Notes: generated from the sequence alone by a model not told the origin. Positions 8,921 to 18,407 are shown, counted from the stretch's first letter. The stretch: DNA of 64,000 nt from Pseudomonas pisciculturae (GCF_015461805.1 NZ_JACVZE010000005.1:372001-436000); one strand, 5' to 3'. A program made the numbers and translations.

Positions 8921-8973
8921 AAAGGGGCACGGGCATAGTCCGGCTCGAACGCCGACCTGCGGAGCATGCCCCC

Positions 8974-10200
8974 ATGGATTCCCACGAACTGCCCAGCCTG
9001 ATGCACGTACGCGCCTTTGTGCGGGTGGCCGACCACGGCAGTGTGTCCAAGGCGTCGGTGGCGTTGTTTCGTGCACAATCGGTGGTGACCCGCTCGATCT
9101 GCGAACTGGAAGAGCGCCTGGGCGTGGCGCTGTTCGAACGCCATGCCAATGGCATGCGCCCGACTGATTTTGGCGTGCGCCTGCTGCCACGGGCGCGACG
9201 GGTGCTGGCGGAGCTGGACACGGTGCCCAAGCTACTGGACGTCGGCGACAAACACGCTGTGGAGCCGTTGTACCTGTTCCAGGCCCGACGCCTGCAAGTG
9301 TTCGTCAAACTCTGCGAAACCCGGCACATGCAGACCGTCGCCGGTCTGCTCGGCCTGAGCCAGCCGGCCGTCAGCTCGACCCTGAAGGTGCTGGAAAGTG
9401 GCTGCGGGCAAACCCTGTTCGAACGCACGCCGCGTGGCCTGCAACCGACCCGGGCGAGCCATGAAATCCTGTTCCCGATCCGCCGCGCACTCAACGAGCT
9501 GCGCCATCTCGAAACCGATATCACCGCTATCCGTGGCACCTTGCAGGGCGTGGTGCAGGTCGGCGCCCTGCCCCTGGGCCGCACGCGTATCCTGCCCGAG
9601 GCCATCGTGCGTTTGATGGACGAGCACCCTGGCATCCAGGTGATCACCAACGAGAGCCCTTTCGACCTGCTGGCCACCGAGCTGCGTGCCGGTGATGTGG
9701 ACTTTATTTTCGGTGCCCTGCGTTCCGCCGCCTATGCCAGTGACCTGGTGGGCGAAGCGCTGCTGACGGAAGAGATGGTGGTGTTGGCGCGCCGCGATCA
9801 CCCGCTGTGCACCCACACCGCTGTTCAAGAAGAGCTGGCCCGCGCCCGCTGGGTGCTGCCGCGCGCAGGCTCACCGGCGCGGCAGATGCTCGACGCGTGC
9901 TTGACCGGGGTCGGCATCGCCGCGCCCCGGCCGGTGGTGGAAAGTGCCGACATGGCGATCATACGTGGCCTGCTGTTGCGCTCGGACATGCTCGCCGCCG
10001 TGTCCGCCCACCAGTTGGAGCAGGAAATCGCCTCTGGCGAGCTGTGCATCCTGCCCTTGGAACTCAAGCAAACCAGCCGCGCCATTGGCTTGACCTACCG
10101 CAACGGCTGCCTGCACTCACCGGTGGCGGAGGCCCTGATGGGCATGATCCGCCGGGTGACCCACGAGCTGGCAGGTGGTCAAAGCAGGCTCAACGGGTAG
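8974..10200 (+). CDS. galR: LysR-type activator of gallate genes, with two DNA-binding domains
   Basis: GalR controls the gallate genes. Most LysR regulators have about 300 residues, but this one has 408. The extra length is a second N-terminal winged helix-turn-helix. Residues 7-66 (VRAFVRVADHGSVSKASVAL ... LEERLGVALFERHANGMRPT) and residues 104-163 (RRLQVFVKLCETRHMQTVAG ... LFERTPRGLQPT) each match the complete LysR HTH pattern. The effector-binding domain starts near residue 190 (GTLQGVVQVGALPLGRTRILP). The ATG at 8974 has GGAG about ten bases upstream. The gene is divergent from galBCD and convergent with galP, with a 22-bp overlap of the 3' ends. Confidence 0.9.
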   Translation: MDSHELPSLMHVRAFVRVADHGSVSKASVALFRAQSVVTRSICELEERLGVALFERHANGMRPTDFGVRLLPRARRVLAELDTVPKLLDVGDKHAVEPLYLFQARRLQVFVKLCETRHMQTVAGLLGLSQPAVSSTLKVLESGCGQTLFERTPRGLQPTRASHEILFPIRRALNELRHLETDITAIRGTLQGVVQVGALPLGRTRILPEAIVRLMDEHPGIQVITNESPFDLLATELRAGDVDFIFGALRSAAYASDLVGEALLTEEMVVLARRDHPLCTHTAVQEELARARWVLPRAGSPARQMLDACLTGVGIAAPRPVVESADMAIIRGLLLRSDMLAAVSAHQLEQEIASGELCILPLELKQTSRAIGLTYRNGCLHSPVAEALMGMIRRVTHELAGGQSRLNG

Positions 10201-11426
10201 CTGACGATCACGCGGTTTTCGTCGAACTCGTTGCTGCTGTAGTCGCGGCGCAGGCTGGAGTTGCGCCAGCGCAGGTTCAAGTCCTTGAACGTACCGCTTT
10301 GAACGGTGTAGCCCAGTTCGGATTCACGTCCCCACTCCTTGCCGTCGGTGACGCTACCGCTGTGCACGTTGTCGCCGCTGATGTAGCGGTTCATCAAGGT
10401 CAGCCCTGGCAAACCGAGCACCACGAAGTTGTAGTCGTGGCGCAGTTGCCAGGATTTTTCACGGGCATTGTCATAACTGTTGTTGTAGCTGTCGTTGGCC
10501 AGGGTGCCGCCGCTGGTGCCGTTGACCCGCATCCAGGCATCGTCACCGCTGAGTTTTTGCAGGCCCACGTAGAAGGTGCTGCCGCCGTAACGGGCCGAGA
10601 GCAGCGCCGAGAAGGTGCGGTTGTCGAGGTCGCCAGCGCGGGCGCTGCCATCCTCGCGGCCCCAGAAGTAGCCAAGGTTGGCGCCCAAGGTCCAGTCCCC
10701 CAGCGGCTGGCTGTGCACCAGTTGCAGGTATTGCTGCTGGTAGATGTCCTTCAACTGCGCGTTCCACAGGCCGACCAGGGTGCGCTTGTCGTTGAAGCTC
10801 AATTCGCCACCGACAAAGTTGAAACGGTCCGACGTGAAGGCGGTTTTACCCTGCATGAACATGTCGCCCATGCTCGAATCATTGCGCGGGCTGTTCTGGC
10901 GAAACTGACCGCCATAGAGAGTCAGGCCGTCGATATCCTTGGACGTCAACTGCCCGCCGCTGAAGGTTTGCGGTAACGAGCGGCCATCGTCGGAGCGCAG
11001 GATCGGCAACACCGGCATCCACTCGCCCACCTTGAGTTCGGTCTTGCCGATCTTCATCTTGCCGGCCACCGCCAACCGGCCAAAGTCGTCTGCCGGGCGG
11101 CCATCTGCGTCGAGGGGCAACAACTGCGAGCCACCGGTGCCCTTGCCACCGTCGAGCTTGACCGAGTACAGGCCCAACACGTCCACGCCAAACCCCACCA
11201 CGCCTTGGGTGAAGCCCGAACGGGCATCGAGGATAAAGCTCTGGGTCCACTCCTCAGCCTTGCCTTGGGCGTAGCCATCGTTGGTGAAGTTGCGGTTGAG
11301 GTAGAAGTTACGCAGGTTCAGGTTGACGCTGGCGTCTTCGACAAAACCCGCTGCCGAAACGTGCAGGGGCAATACGGACGCGACGGCGAAGGTGAAGGCG
11401 GTACGGGCGTTAGCGGGGATTTTCAT
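10179..11426 (-). CDS. galP: OprD-family outer-membrane porin for gallate uptake
   Basis: This 415-residue precursor has a signal peptide (residues 1-25, cleavage near HVSA-AGF). A mature OprD-type 18-strand barrel follows: GFVEDASVNLNLRNFYLNRNF at the N terminus, the YAQGKAEEWTQSFILDARSGFTQG region, and a C-terminal aromatic-poor end PLSLL. OprD porins admit small carboxylates and amino acids. Its position as the third gene after galT and galA, and its known place in the P. putida gal cluster, point to gallate. It shares 22 bp at its 3' end with galR on the other strand. Confidence 0.9.
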   Translation of the reverse strand: MKIPANARTAFTFAVASVLPLHVSAAGFVEDASVNLNLRNFYLNRNFTNDGYAQGKAEEWTQSFILDARSGFTQGVVGFGVDVLGLYSVKLDGGKGTGGSQLLPLDADGRPADDFGRLAVAGKMKIGKTELKVGEWMPVLPILRSDDGRSLPQTFSGGQLTSKDIDGLTLYGGQFRQNSPRNDSSMGDMFMQGKTAFTSDRFNFVGGELSFNDKRTLVGLWNAQLKDIYQQQYLQLVHSQPLGDWTLGANLGYFWGREDGSARAGDLDNRTFSALLSARYGGSTFYVGLQKLSGDDAWMRVNGTSGGTLANDSYNNSYDNAREKSWQLRHDYNFVVLGLPGLTLMNRYISGDNVHSGSVTDGKEWGRESELGYTVQSGTFKDLNLRWRNSSLRRDYSSNEFDENRVIVSYPLSLL

Positions 11427-11516
11427 TGTTATTGTTATCCGTTTTTTGGCTGAAAAAATCCGCTGCGCCTGGAAATGCCAGGCACAGGGAAGTCGATCTG
11501 AGGGACGGTTAAGGTG

Positions 11517-12779
11517 TTAGCGCGGGGTTTTGCCCGCCACCGAGTAGAGCACTTGCTGGTTACGGGTTTTCATGAAGTCTTCAAGGCTTTCGCCGCGCAT
11601 TGCTGCATAGACGTGCAGGTTGGGTACTCCGAGGACAGCGGCAAGTTTTTCCAGCACAAAGAAGATCGCGCCGTAGTGGATCAAGCCACGCCAATCCCGG
11701 CGGCGCAGCAGGTCGCGCTCTTCTTCGCTGAGTGCGCCTTCTTCGAACAGTACTTCCTGGGTCTCGAGGAAGCGCTGGCGCCATTCGGGCTCGATCATGC
11801 GGTGTAGGAACTTGTTCAGCCGGTAGCCCTTGGCACTGCGCTCCAGGGTGAACGGGTAGGTGCCTTCGAGCTTCTCAATGCCCGCCAGTTGGTAACCCAT
11901 GTGCTGCAAGTGGCGCGCGTTGACCTCGGCAGGCACTGGCGGGCCCTGGTTCTCCAGCAACAAGGTGGCGATGCCGGTCATTGACGGCAGGTAGTAGTCC
12001 TGGTGCAGGTTGTTCACCGTGGCCGACAACGCACCGCGCATGATCAGCCAGGTGATCACCTCGGCGCCTTCCATGCCGCCCAGGGTGGCGAATTCAGCCA
12101 GGGTCATTTGCGTGAGACGCACCGGGTCGTTGACCAGCAGGTCGATGAACTGCGCATCCCACTGCGGGTTGTTGAAGCCGCAACGCTCACCGTGTACCTG
12201 GTGGGACACACCGCCGGTGGCGACGATAGCCACCTTCAAGTCCTCGGGGTAGCTCTCGATGGCACGGCGCAACGCCAGTCCCAGCTTGTAGCAACGCAAG
12301 GCACTGGGCACCGGGAACTGCAACACGCCGACCTGCAGCGGCACGATCTGCACCGGCCACTCGGGATCACAGGGCAACAGCGCCGACATTGGCGAGAAGA
12401 AGCCGTGGTCCAGCGGTTTGTCGCGGAAGAAACTCATGTCGAACTCGTCCGCCACCAGGCTTTCGCCGATATGCCGTGACAACGCCGCATGCCCGCTCAC
12501 ACCCGGTAATTCACGCGGGTTGCCGCCTTCGTCGGCGACCTCGTAGCGCTCATCCACGCCCAAGGAAAACACGCCGTAGTGATCAAAGAAGAACGAAGTC
12601 ACGTGGTCGTTGAAGATGTAGAACAGCACGTCCGGCTGCTGCTCTTTGAGCCACACCTTGATCGGCTCGAAGCCTTCGAAAATCGGCGCCCAGGCAGCCT
12701 CGTTCTGTTTGTCGTGATCAACGGCAAAGCCGATGGTCGGGGTATGGGATACAGCGAGGCCACCAATGATGCGTGCCAT
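11517..12779 (-). CDS. galA: gallate dioxygenase
   Basis: GalA (420 residues) is an Fe(II) extradiol ring-cleavage enzyme that opens gallate to 4-oxalomesaconate. It is a natural fusion of the two subunits of protocatechuate 4,5-dioxygenase. Residues 1-280 are LigB-like, with probable iron ligands H12 (AVSHTPTIG), H59 (IFNDHVTSF) and a glutamate near 240 (GAEVITW). Residues 290-420 are LigA-like (YRLNKFLHRM ... LHVYAAMRGESLEDF). The length and both halves are intact. It follows galT by 22 bp and precedes galP by 90 bp, in a galTAP operon. Confidence 0.95.
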   Translation of the reverse strand: MARIIGGLAVSHTPTIGFAVDHDKQNEAAWAPIFEGFEPIKVWLKEQQPDVLFYIFNDHVTSFFFDHYGVFSLGVDERYEVADEGGNPRELPGVSGHAALSRHIGESLVADEFDMSFFRDKPLDHGFFSPMSALLPCDPEWPVQIVPLQVGVLQFPVPSALRCYKLGLALRRAIESYPEDLKVAIVATGGVSHQVHGERCGFNNPQWDAQFIDLLVNDPVRLTQMTLAEFATLGGMEGAEVITWLIMRGALSATVNNLHQDYYLPSMTGIATLLLENQGPPVPAEVNARHLQHMGYQLAGIEKLEGTYPFTLERSAKGYRLNKFLHRMIEPEWRQRFLETQEVLFEEGALSEEERDLLRRRDWRGLIHYGAIFFVLEKLAAVLGVPNLHVYAAMRGESLEDFMKTRNQQVLYSVAGKTPR

Positions 12780-12801
12780 GACGAATTCCTATGTGAATAA
12801 A

Positions 12802-14139
12802 TTAGTGCGCCAGCAATGCCCGGCCAACCCGGCGGCGTGCATGCCCGTTGGCCAATATCGCCAGCGCAGCGATAAAGGCCGGCACGCTCAGCAGGGCGAA
12901 CAGCAGCGGCAGGCCAAGCCCGAGGCTCAGTACCGCCCCCCCAATCAGTGAGCCGAATATAGCCCCGAAGCGGCCGATGCCCAGCATCCAGCTCACCCCG
13001 GTGGCGCGAAAGTCCGTGGGGTAGTAACCCGGCGCAAAGGCGTTGAGACCGGTCTGTGCGCCGCTCATGCAGAAGCCAGCGGCAACCACGCCAAACGCCA
13101 GCAGGCTCGACTCCAGGCTGAACGCCCCGAGTAACAGGATGAATGCACCGCCCAAGGCATACGACGTGGCGATCACCGCGTTCGGGTTGCGGCGATCCAT
13201 GGCCCAGCCGACCACAATCGCGCCCACCGTGCCGCCAATCTGGAACAGGCCGGTGATGGTTGCCGCACGCTCAATGGACAAACCACCTTCACGCAACAGC
13301 GTCGGCATCCAGCCCATGGTCAGGTAGATCACCAGCAAGCCCATGAAGTAGGTGGCCCACAGCGCCAAGGTGCCAAAGCGGTACTGCTCGGAGAACAACA
13401 TACGCAACGGGGCTTTTTGCTGGGCCTGGGGCTCGGCCAGGACAAAACGGGTGGCCGCGTTAAAACTGCCACCCAACTTGTTCAGCACCTTGGCGATCTG
13501 TGCGCTGGAGGCGTTACGTGCCGCCAGGAAACGCGCAGACTCCGGCAACAGCGACCACATGAACGGCAGCAGCAACAGCGGCAACACCCCGCCGGCCAGC
13601 AACACCGACTGCCAGCCGTGTTGGGGAATCAGCCAGGCCGCCAGAAAACCACCCAGCCCCGAACCCATGTTGAAGCCAGTGAACATGATGGTGATAAACA
13701 GCGAGCGATTGCGCTCTGGCAGGTACTCGGACAACAACGTGGTGGTGTTGGGCAACGCCGCCCCCAGCGCGATGCCGGTGAGCAAGCGCAACCCTGCCAG
13801 TTCATAGGGGTTGCGAGCAAAAGCACAGGCCAGGCTCAACACGCTGAAACCAGTCACGGCAATCAGCAGCACCTTCTTGCGCCCCAACCGGTCGGCGTAA
13901 GGGCCGGCAGTCAAGGCGCCAATGGCCAGGCCGATCATGCCGGCGCTCATCACCGGGCCGAACGCCGCCTTGGACAGGCCCCACTCCTGAATCAGCGACG
14001 GCGCAATAAAGCCCATCACCGCCACATCAAACCCATCGAACAGCACAATGAAAAAACACAGGGCCATGATCAACCACTGGTAGCGGGCAACCGGCCGGTT
14101 GTCGATCCACGCTTTGATATCGACCGTCTCGTTACTCAT
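12802..14139 (-). CDS. galT: gallate:H+ symporter, MFS AAHS family
   Basis: This 445-residue, about 12-helix inner-membrane protein belongs to the aromatic acid:H+ symporter family of PcaK. Helix 1 carries the family's DGFD motif (LFDGFDVAVMGFIAPSL), and the loop between helices 2 and 3 has the MFS motif YADRLGRKKVLL. The same loop motif returns between helices 8 and 9 (AMDRRNPN). It is the first gene of galTAP, with a candidate operator dyad 86-121 bp upstream of its ATG. Gallate specificity rests on the operon. Confidence 0.92.
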   Translation of the reverse strand: MSNETVDIKAWIDNRPVARYQWLIMALCFFIVLFDGFDVAVMGFIAPSLIQEWGLSKAAFGPVMSAGMIGLAIGALTAGPYADRLGRKKVLLIAVTGFSVLSLACAFARNPYELAGLRLLTGIALGAALPNTTTLLSEYLPERNRSLFITIMFTGFNMGSGLGGFLAAWLIPQHGWQSVLLAGGVLPLLLLPFMWSLLPESARFLAARNASSAQIAKVLNKLGGSFNAATRFVLAEPQAQQKAPLRMLFSEQYRFGTLALWATYFMGLLVIYLTMGWMPTLLREGGLSIERAATITGLFQIGGTVGAIVVGWAMDRRNPNAVIATSYALGGAFILLLGAFSLESSLLAFGVVAAGFCMSGAQTGLNAFAPGYYPTDFRATGVSWMLGIGRFGAIFGSLIGGAVLSLGLGLPLLFALLSVPAFIAALAILANGHARRRVGRALLAH

Positions 14140-14224
14140 GCTCTCACCTTCTTATTTTTGTAGAAATTCCGAGCGGTCATGCCTCAACCGGGAACGTTGG
14201 GCATGACTCTAAGGCCGTAGGGGC

Positions 14225-14260
14225 CTATACCGCCTCTGGGAAATCTTAAAGGGGGTATCG
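14225..14260. promoter_or_regulatory. imperfect dyad upstream of galT, candidate GalR operator
   Basis: CTATACCGCCT (14225-14235) and AGGGGGTATCG (14250-14260) form an inverted repeat with 9 of 11 matching positions and a 14-bp spacer, in the 297-bp gap between galT and the divergent AraC gene. ATAC...GTAT at the outside recalls LysR-type sites. The rest of this gap shows nothing else clear. Confidence 0.4.
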
Positions 14261-14436
14261 GTTTTTCTTATGAGAAGGTGGTGAATCTGGACACAATGCC
14301 TCTAGCGAACACGTTACAGCGATGCACCCAGCGATAACTTAAAGGTATCCCGGTGCAAGGCATTGGCAGTGGCGCCCGTATCGACGGATTGATAAATTGC
14401 GCCACTGTTTATTCAGCATGATGCTGGAGCCTAAAA

Positions 14437-15276
14437 ATGCATAAGCTCAGTTGGCACAACTACATTGCCCACGAAGACCAAGCGCTGGCCATCCATGCCA
14501 CTTACCCCGAAGTCAACGTCACCGAACACGAGCATGAGTTCGATGAACTGGTGATCGTCGACAGTGGCAGCGGCACCCATGTGTGCAACGGTCAGCCGCG
14601 CTTCATACAAACGGGCGATGTGTTTTTCGTACGCCATAGCGATGCGCATTTCTACAGCGACATGGGTCAGTTGTGTTTGACGAATGTGCTAAGTACGCCC
14701 AACAAACCGTTTAATTGCATCCCTACTTTCGCTGAAACCTTGAGCAAAAGCTGCGCCGGGGACTTGCATCACGGGCTTTGGGTCAGCCGTGGTGACAGGC
14801 CGGCGATCAAGTCGGTGCTGACCGAGCTGAGCCAGAACCTCGGTATCGCCGGGCCGCGCCAAGCCGTCCGGCGTGAGGGTTACATCCTCCAACTGCTCTC
14901 GATGATCAGCCAGCGCGCGCAGCCGGTGGGGCAACAGTTGGCGTTGGATGCACGGAGCAATGTCGATCGGCTGCTGGCGTATATCAATGCTCAATGCACC
15001 CAGGACTTCGACTGGGAGCAAGTCGGCATCAACTTCGGTATTTCATCGCGCAACCTTTATCGCATCCTGAAAAGGGAAACCGGTCGCACACCTGACGCCT
15101 ACCTCAACCATCTAAGGCTCAGCTACGCGCAAGCACGTTTGGTCAGTAGCCAGGCCTCCATTACAGAAATCGCCTTCTCAAGCGGCTTCAAAAATATCTC
15201 GCACTTCTGCCGCTCTTATCGAAACACCTTTGGGCTGACGCCCAGCGAACAACGTGGCCTGCGACAAACCACCTGA
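14437..15276 (+). CDS. AraC/RhaS-like transcriptional regulator
   Basis: This 279-residue regulator has an N-terminal cupin sensor (TEHEHEFDELVIVDSGSG ... FIQTGDVFFVRHSDAHF) and a C-terminal pair of helix-turn-helices (FDWEQVGINFGISSRNLYRIL and SITEIAFSSGFKNISHFCRSY ending in FGLTPSEQR). The layout matches the RhaS/RhaR group. It starts 134 bp before the transporter that opens the glycoside locus, so it probably activates that locus in response to a sugar. Rhamnose or a rhamnoside is suggested by the GH78-like gene but is not shown. Confidence 0.88.
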   Translation: MHKLSWHNYIAHEDQALAIHATYPEVNVTEHEHEFDELVIVDSGSGTHVCNGQPRFIQTGDVFFVRHSDAHFYSDMGQLCLTNVLSTPNKPFNCIPTFAETLSKSCAGDLHHGLWVSRGDRPAIKSVLTELSQNLGIAGPRQAVRREGYILQLLSMISQRAQPVGQQLALDARSNVDRLLAYINAQCTQDFDWEQVGINFGISSRNLYRILKRETGRTPDAYLNHLRLSYAQARLVSSQASITEIAFSSGFKNISHFCRSYRNTFGLTPSEQRGLRQTT

Positions 15277-15409
15277 CGTCTTGCACCAAACAGGCCCATT
15301 GTTCTGCCGCTGCCAACCACCTGAAAATATTGGCGCCCCCAGCAAAATATCTTCTTCGCTGCATCAGTAGACTCGCCAACACAAGAATAAACATAGCGAG
15401 TCATGCACC

Positions 15410-16741
15410 TTGAAACTCTCATTCAGAGAAAAACTGAGCTTTGGCGTTGGCGCCTTCAGCAAGGACATTTTCAGTGTCGTCACCGTCTCCTACTTGATGG
15501 TGTTCTACACCGACGTGTTTGGACTGACCGCTTCACTGGCTGGCCTGGTGCTGCTGATTACCAAGCTGATCGATGCGGTATCCAACCCGATCCTGGGGGC
15601 GGTGATGGACCGCACCTACACGCGCTGGGGCCGTTTTCGGCCGTATATCGCCTTTGCCACCCTGCCCTTTGCCTGCACGACGGTTGCGGTGTTCTTCGTA
15701 CCGGACCTGCCCCTGCCCTTGAAATTCCTGTATGCCCTGGTGACCTACAACCTGGCGGGTTTGTGCTTTACCTGCATCGACGTGGCGATCTGGGGCATGG
15801 TGCCCAGCCTGACCAAACGCCTGGATGAGCGCAGCCAACTGATCGCCAGTGGCCGGGCCTTTTCCAATATCGCCGGGATGATCGTGGCGCCGCTGGTATT
15901 ACCGTTCGTAGTGCTGATGGGCAATGGCAATGACCAACGCGGCTACCTTTGGCTAGGGGTTGCAGTAGCGGTGCTGGGCAGTCTGTTCGCCTTGTTGCTG
16001 GTGAGCAACGTCAAGGAACGTCATGTACAGCGCAACGATACGCCGCTGAAAATGAGCCACTACCTGGCATTGCTCAAGCACAACCCTGGCGTGTGCTGCG
16101 TGATTGTTTGCATGCTCTCCTTCGGCCTAGGGGTGGGTTTGCAGAACAGCGCCGGTATCTACTACATCAAGTACTACCTGCTGCGTGCGGACCTGGTGCC
16201 GACGTACATCTTCACCAGCTACACCTTCAAGGTGGTGGGTGCCTTCCTCGCGCCGTTTTTCATCGTCAAGTTCAAACTGGGCAACCGCCTGACCGCAGCG
16301 CTGGCCTTCACAGTATTGGGCATTGCCAGCCTGAGCATGTGGTTCCTGCCGATTCACCAGGTTGAGCTGTATATGTGCCTGGCAGCACTGGCCAGCACCG
16401 GTATTGGTGGTTTGCTGGTGTCCATCACCGGCTTGATGGCCGAGATGGCGGACCGGGTGGAGCAACAGACCCAACAACGCGCCGATGGCGTGCTGTTTTC
16501 CTTCAATGCACTGTCCATGCAAGCCGGCTTTGCCTTGTCGGCGGCATTCGCCGGAGTGCTGATGGACGCCTTTGGCTATGTGCCCAATTCCCTGGCCCAG
16601 ACAACCGATGCGCTCGCGGCGATCAAGGGCATTCGCTGCCTGGGGCCGGCGCTCATCTGCCTGATGGGGTTGCTGGCCGTAAAAGCCTATGCCGGCAACA
16701 GCGCCGCACGTTCAGGCCTGCCCCACAGCCCTCGTGCCTGA
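15410..16741 (+). CDS. GPH-family sugar/glycoside transporter
   Basis: This 443-residue cation:sugar symporter belongs to the glycoside-pentoside-hexuronide family (MelB-like, about 12 helices). The start KLSFREKLSFGVGAFSKDIF is typical. ITKLIDAVSNPILGAVMDRT carries the MelB Asp-Asn-Pro motif in helix 2, and TRWGRFRPYIAF the conserved loop. The start is TTG at 15410 and has no good ribosome-binding site. An ATG at 15403 is out of frame, so the initiation signal is unusual. The downstream hydrolase begins 32 bp after the stop. Confidence 0.88.
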   Translation: MKLSFREKLSFGVGAFSKDIFSVVTVSYLMVFYTDVFGLTASLAGLVLLITKLIDAVSNPILGAVMDRTYTRWGRFRPYIAFATLPFACTTVAVFFVPDLPLPLKFLYALVTYNLAGLCFTCIDVAIWGMVPSLTKRLDERSQLIASGRAFSNIAGMIVAPLVLPFVVLMGNGNDQRGYLWLGVAVAVLGSLFALLLVSNVKERHVQRNDTPLKMSHYLALLKHNPGVCCVIVCMLSFGLGVGLQNSAGIYYIKYYLLRADLVPTYIFTSYTFKVVGAFLAPFFIVKFKLGNRLTAALAFTVLGIASLSMWFLPIHQVELYMCLAALASTGIGGLLVSITGLMAEMADRVEQQTQQRADGVLFSFNALSMQAGFALSAAFAGVLMDAFGYVPNSLAQTTDALAAIKGIRCLGPALICLMGLLAVKAYAGNSAARSGLPHSPRA

Positions 16742-16773
16742 TACCGCACATCTCCCACACCGAGGATGACCTT

Positions 16774-18345
16774 TTGTTGAACACTGCCATCACCCATGAC
16801 ACTGCCGATCGCCATCCCCATTGGATAGAGACCGCAGAAAGCCTGACCCCTGTGCTGATCGAAACGGCCCAGACGCCGTTGGCCGTGGTCACGGCCCAAG
16901 CCGATGCCGGCGCCGCCCTGGGCTATCGCATGCTCAAGGTTGCAGACATCGGCGAACTGGAACACGCAAGTTTCAGCGACGGCGACAGCTTCATCCTGGA
17001 CTTCGGCGGGCACCGCACCGGGCACCTGTCGTTCTATTTGGGCTGGACCGGAAAAGGCGTCGACGCACCGGCGCGGTTGCGCCTGACGTTTGGTGAAGTC
17101 CCCAGTGACGTTGCCGAATCAGCGTATCCACATCAGGGTTGGCTTAGCGGTGCGTGGATTGCCGACGAACTGATCAATGTGGATTTCTTGCCACAGCAGG
17201 TGCGGTTGCCCCGCCGGTATGCCTTTCGCTATGTGAAAGTCGAGGTGATCTACACCTCACGCAATTTCAACGTGACCTTCAGCCAGATCAAAGCGCATGC
17301 ACTGACCAGCGCCGGTGAAGATCGCGGGCGCCCCGCAGGTTTTGCATCACCGCTGTTGCAGCGGATTGACGAAGTATCACTGGCGACCCTGCGCGACTGC
17401 ATGCAGACCAGCTTCGAGGACGGCCCCAAGCGCGACCAGCGTTTGTGGATTGGCGACCTGCGCCTGCAAGCATTGGCCAACGCGGTCAGCTTCGAGCAGT
17501 ACGGCCTGGTCAAGCGCTGCCTGTACCTGTTTGCCGGGTTGCCCCGTGAAGACGGGTTCCTCACCGCCTGCATCTACGAAAAGCCCGCGCCACGCCTGGG
17601 CCAAGTCATGATCGTTGACTATGCGGCATTGTTCGGCAGTACCGTACTGGAATACTGCCGCGCTTCAGGGGACTGGGGGACAGGCCATGAGTTATGGCCG
17701 GTGGTTGCCCGGCAAATGGACCTGGTGTGTCAGTACCTGAATGCCGATGGCCTGTTTATCGTGCCCGAGGACGAATGGGTCTTTATCGACTGGCGTGAAG
17801 GCCTGGACAAAAGCGCCGCGATCCAAGGATTGACGATCTACACCTTGCGCCATGTCTACGAATTGGCGTGCGCGTTGGACCTTGAGCATGAGGTCGCCGA
17901 TTACCCGGCGCGCATCGAAAAGATGGTAACGGTCGCTCGGGAACGTTATTTCGACGCCACCCTGGGTTGCTTCGTCAGCGGGCCACAGCGCCAGATTTCC
18001 TGGGCCTCGCAAATCTGGTTGAGCCTGGCACGGGTTGTCGATGACGCCACCGCCGCCAGGGCGATGACCACCGTGATGCGCTTGCCCGAGGCCGTCAAAC
18101 CCCAAACCCCTTACCTCTATCACTATTTGCTTGAAGCGTTATTCGACGTGGGTGCTGACGGCGAGGCTCGGACGCTGATTGAACAGTACTGGGGCGCGAT
18201 GGTAGACGCTGGCGCCGACACATTCTGGGAAGCCTACGACCCCCAGGACCCACTCACCTCGCCCTACGGCAGCAAGCACGTGAACAGCTACTGCCATGCC
18301 TGGAGCTGTACGCCGGTGTACTTCATCCGCAAGTACTTGAGCTGA
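16774..18345 (+). CDS. GH78-like (alpha-L-rhamnosidase-type) glycoside hydrolase, short form
   Basis: The protein of about 523 residues has an N-terminal beta-rich region (FSDGDSFILDFGGHRTGHLSF ... RYAFRYVKVEV) and then a six-hairpin (alpha/alpha)6 catalytic domain. Its DGPKRDQRLWIGDLRL motif is the GH78 segment with the general-acid region, and WVFIDWREG is further in. GH78 enzymes release L-rhamnose from glycosides. Most are 700-1,000 residues, and this one has no signal peptide, so a cytosolic enzyme acting on imported glycosides fits. The TTG at 16774 is chosen because GAGG lies eight bases upstream; the longer open frame upstream lies in the transporter gene. Confidence 0.8.
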   Translation: MLNTAITHDTADRHPHWIETAESLTPVLIETAQTPLAVVTAQADAGAALGYRMLKVADIGELEHASFSDGDSFILDFGGHRTGHLSFYLGWTGKGVDAPARLRLTFGEVPSDVAESAYPHQGWLSGAWIADELINVDFLPQQVRLPRRYAFRYVKVEVIYTSRNFNVTFSQIKAHALTSAGEDRGRPAGFASPLLQRIDEVSLATLRDCMQTSFEDGPKRDQRLWIGDLRLQALANAVSFEQYGLVKRCLYLFAGLPREDGFLTACIYEKPAPRLGQVMIVDYAALFGSTVLEYCRASGDWGTGHELWPVVARQMDLVCQYLNADGLFIVPEDEWVFIDWREGLDKSAAIQGLTIYTLRHVYELACALDLEHEVADYPARIEKMVTVARERYFDATLGCFVSGPQRQISWASQIWLSLARVVDDATAARAMTTVMRLPEAVKPQTPYLYHYLLEALFDVGADGEARTLIEQYWGAMVDAGADTFWEAYDPQDPLTSPYGSKHVNSYCHAWSCTPVYFIRKYLS

Positions 18346-18353
18346 CCCTTCCC

Positions 18354-18370
18354 GGCCCGAGACCCGGGCC
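18354..18370 (+). terminator. GC-rich hairpin after the GH78-like gene
   Basis: GGCCCG-AGACC-CGGGCC forms a 6-bp GC stem starting nine bases after the stop codon, with no T-run. It could end or protect the 3' end of the upstream transcript. Confidence 0.35.
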
Positions 18371-18407
18371 ACGCTTCACCTGAAAACGCATTGATCGGCC
18401 CGCTAAC

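Noticed and set aside
9807..10976. Plus-strand open frame of 389 codons
   Set aside because: It overlaps the 3' part of galR and runs antisense to galP; both true genes have strong family evidence.
16375..16773. Upstream extension of the GH78-like reading frame
   Set aside because: It falls inside the first GPH transporter gene and carries no domain; TTG 16774 with GAGG is the likelier start.
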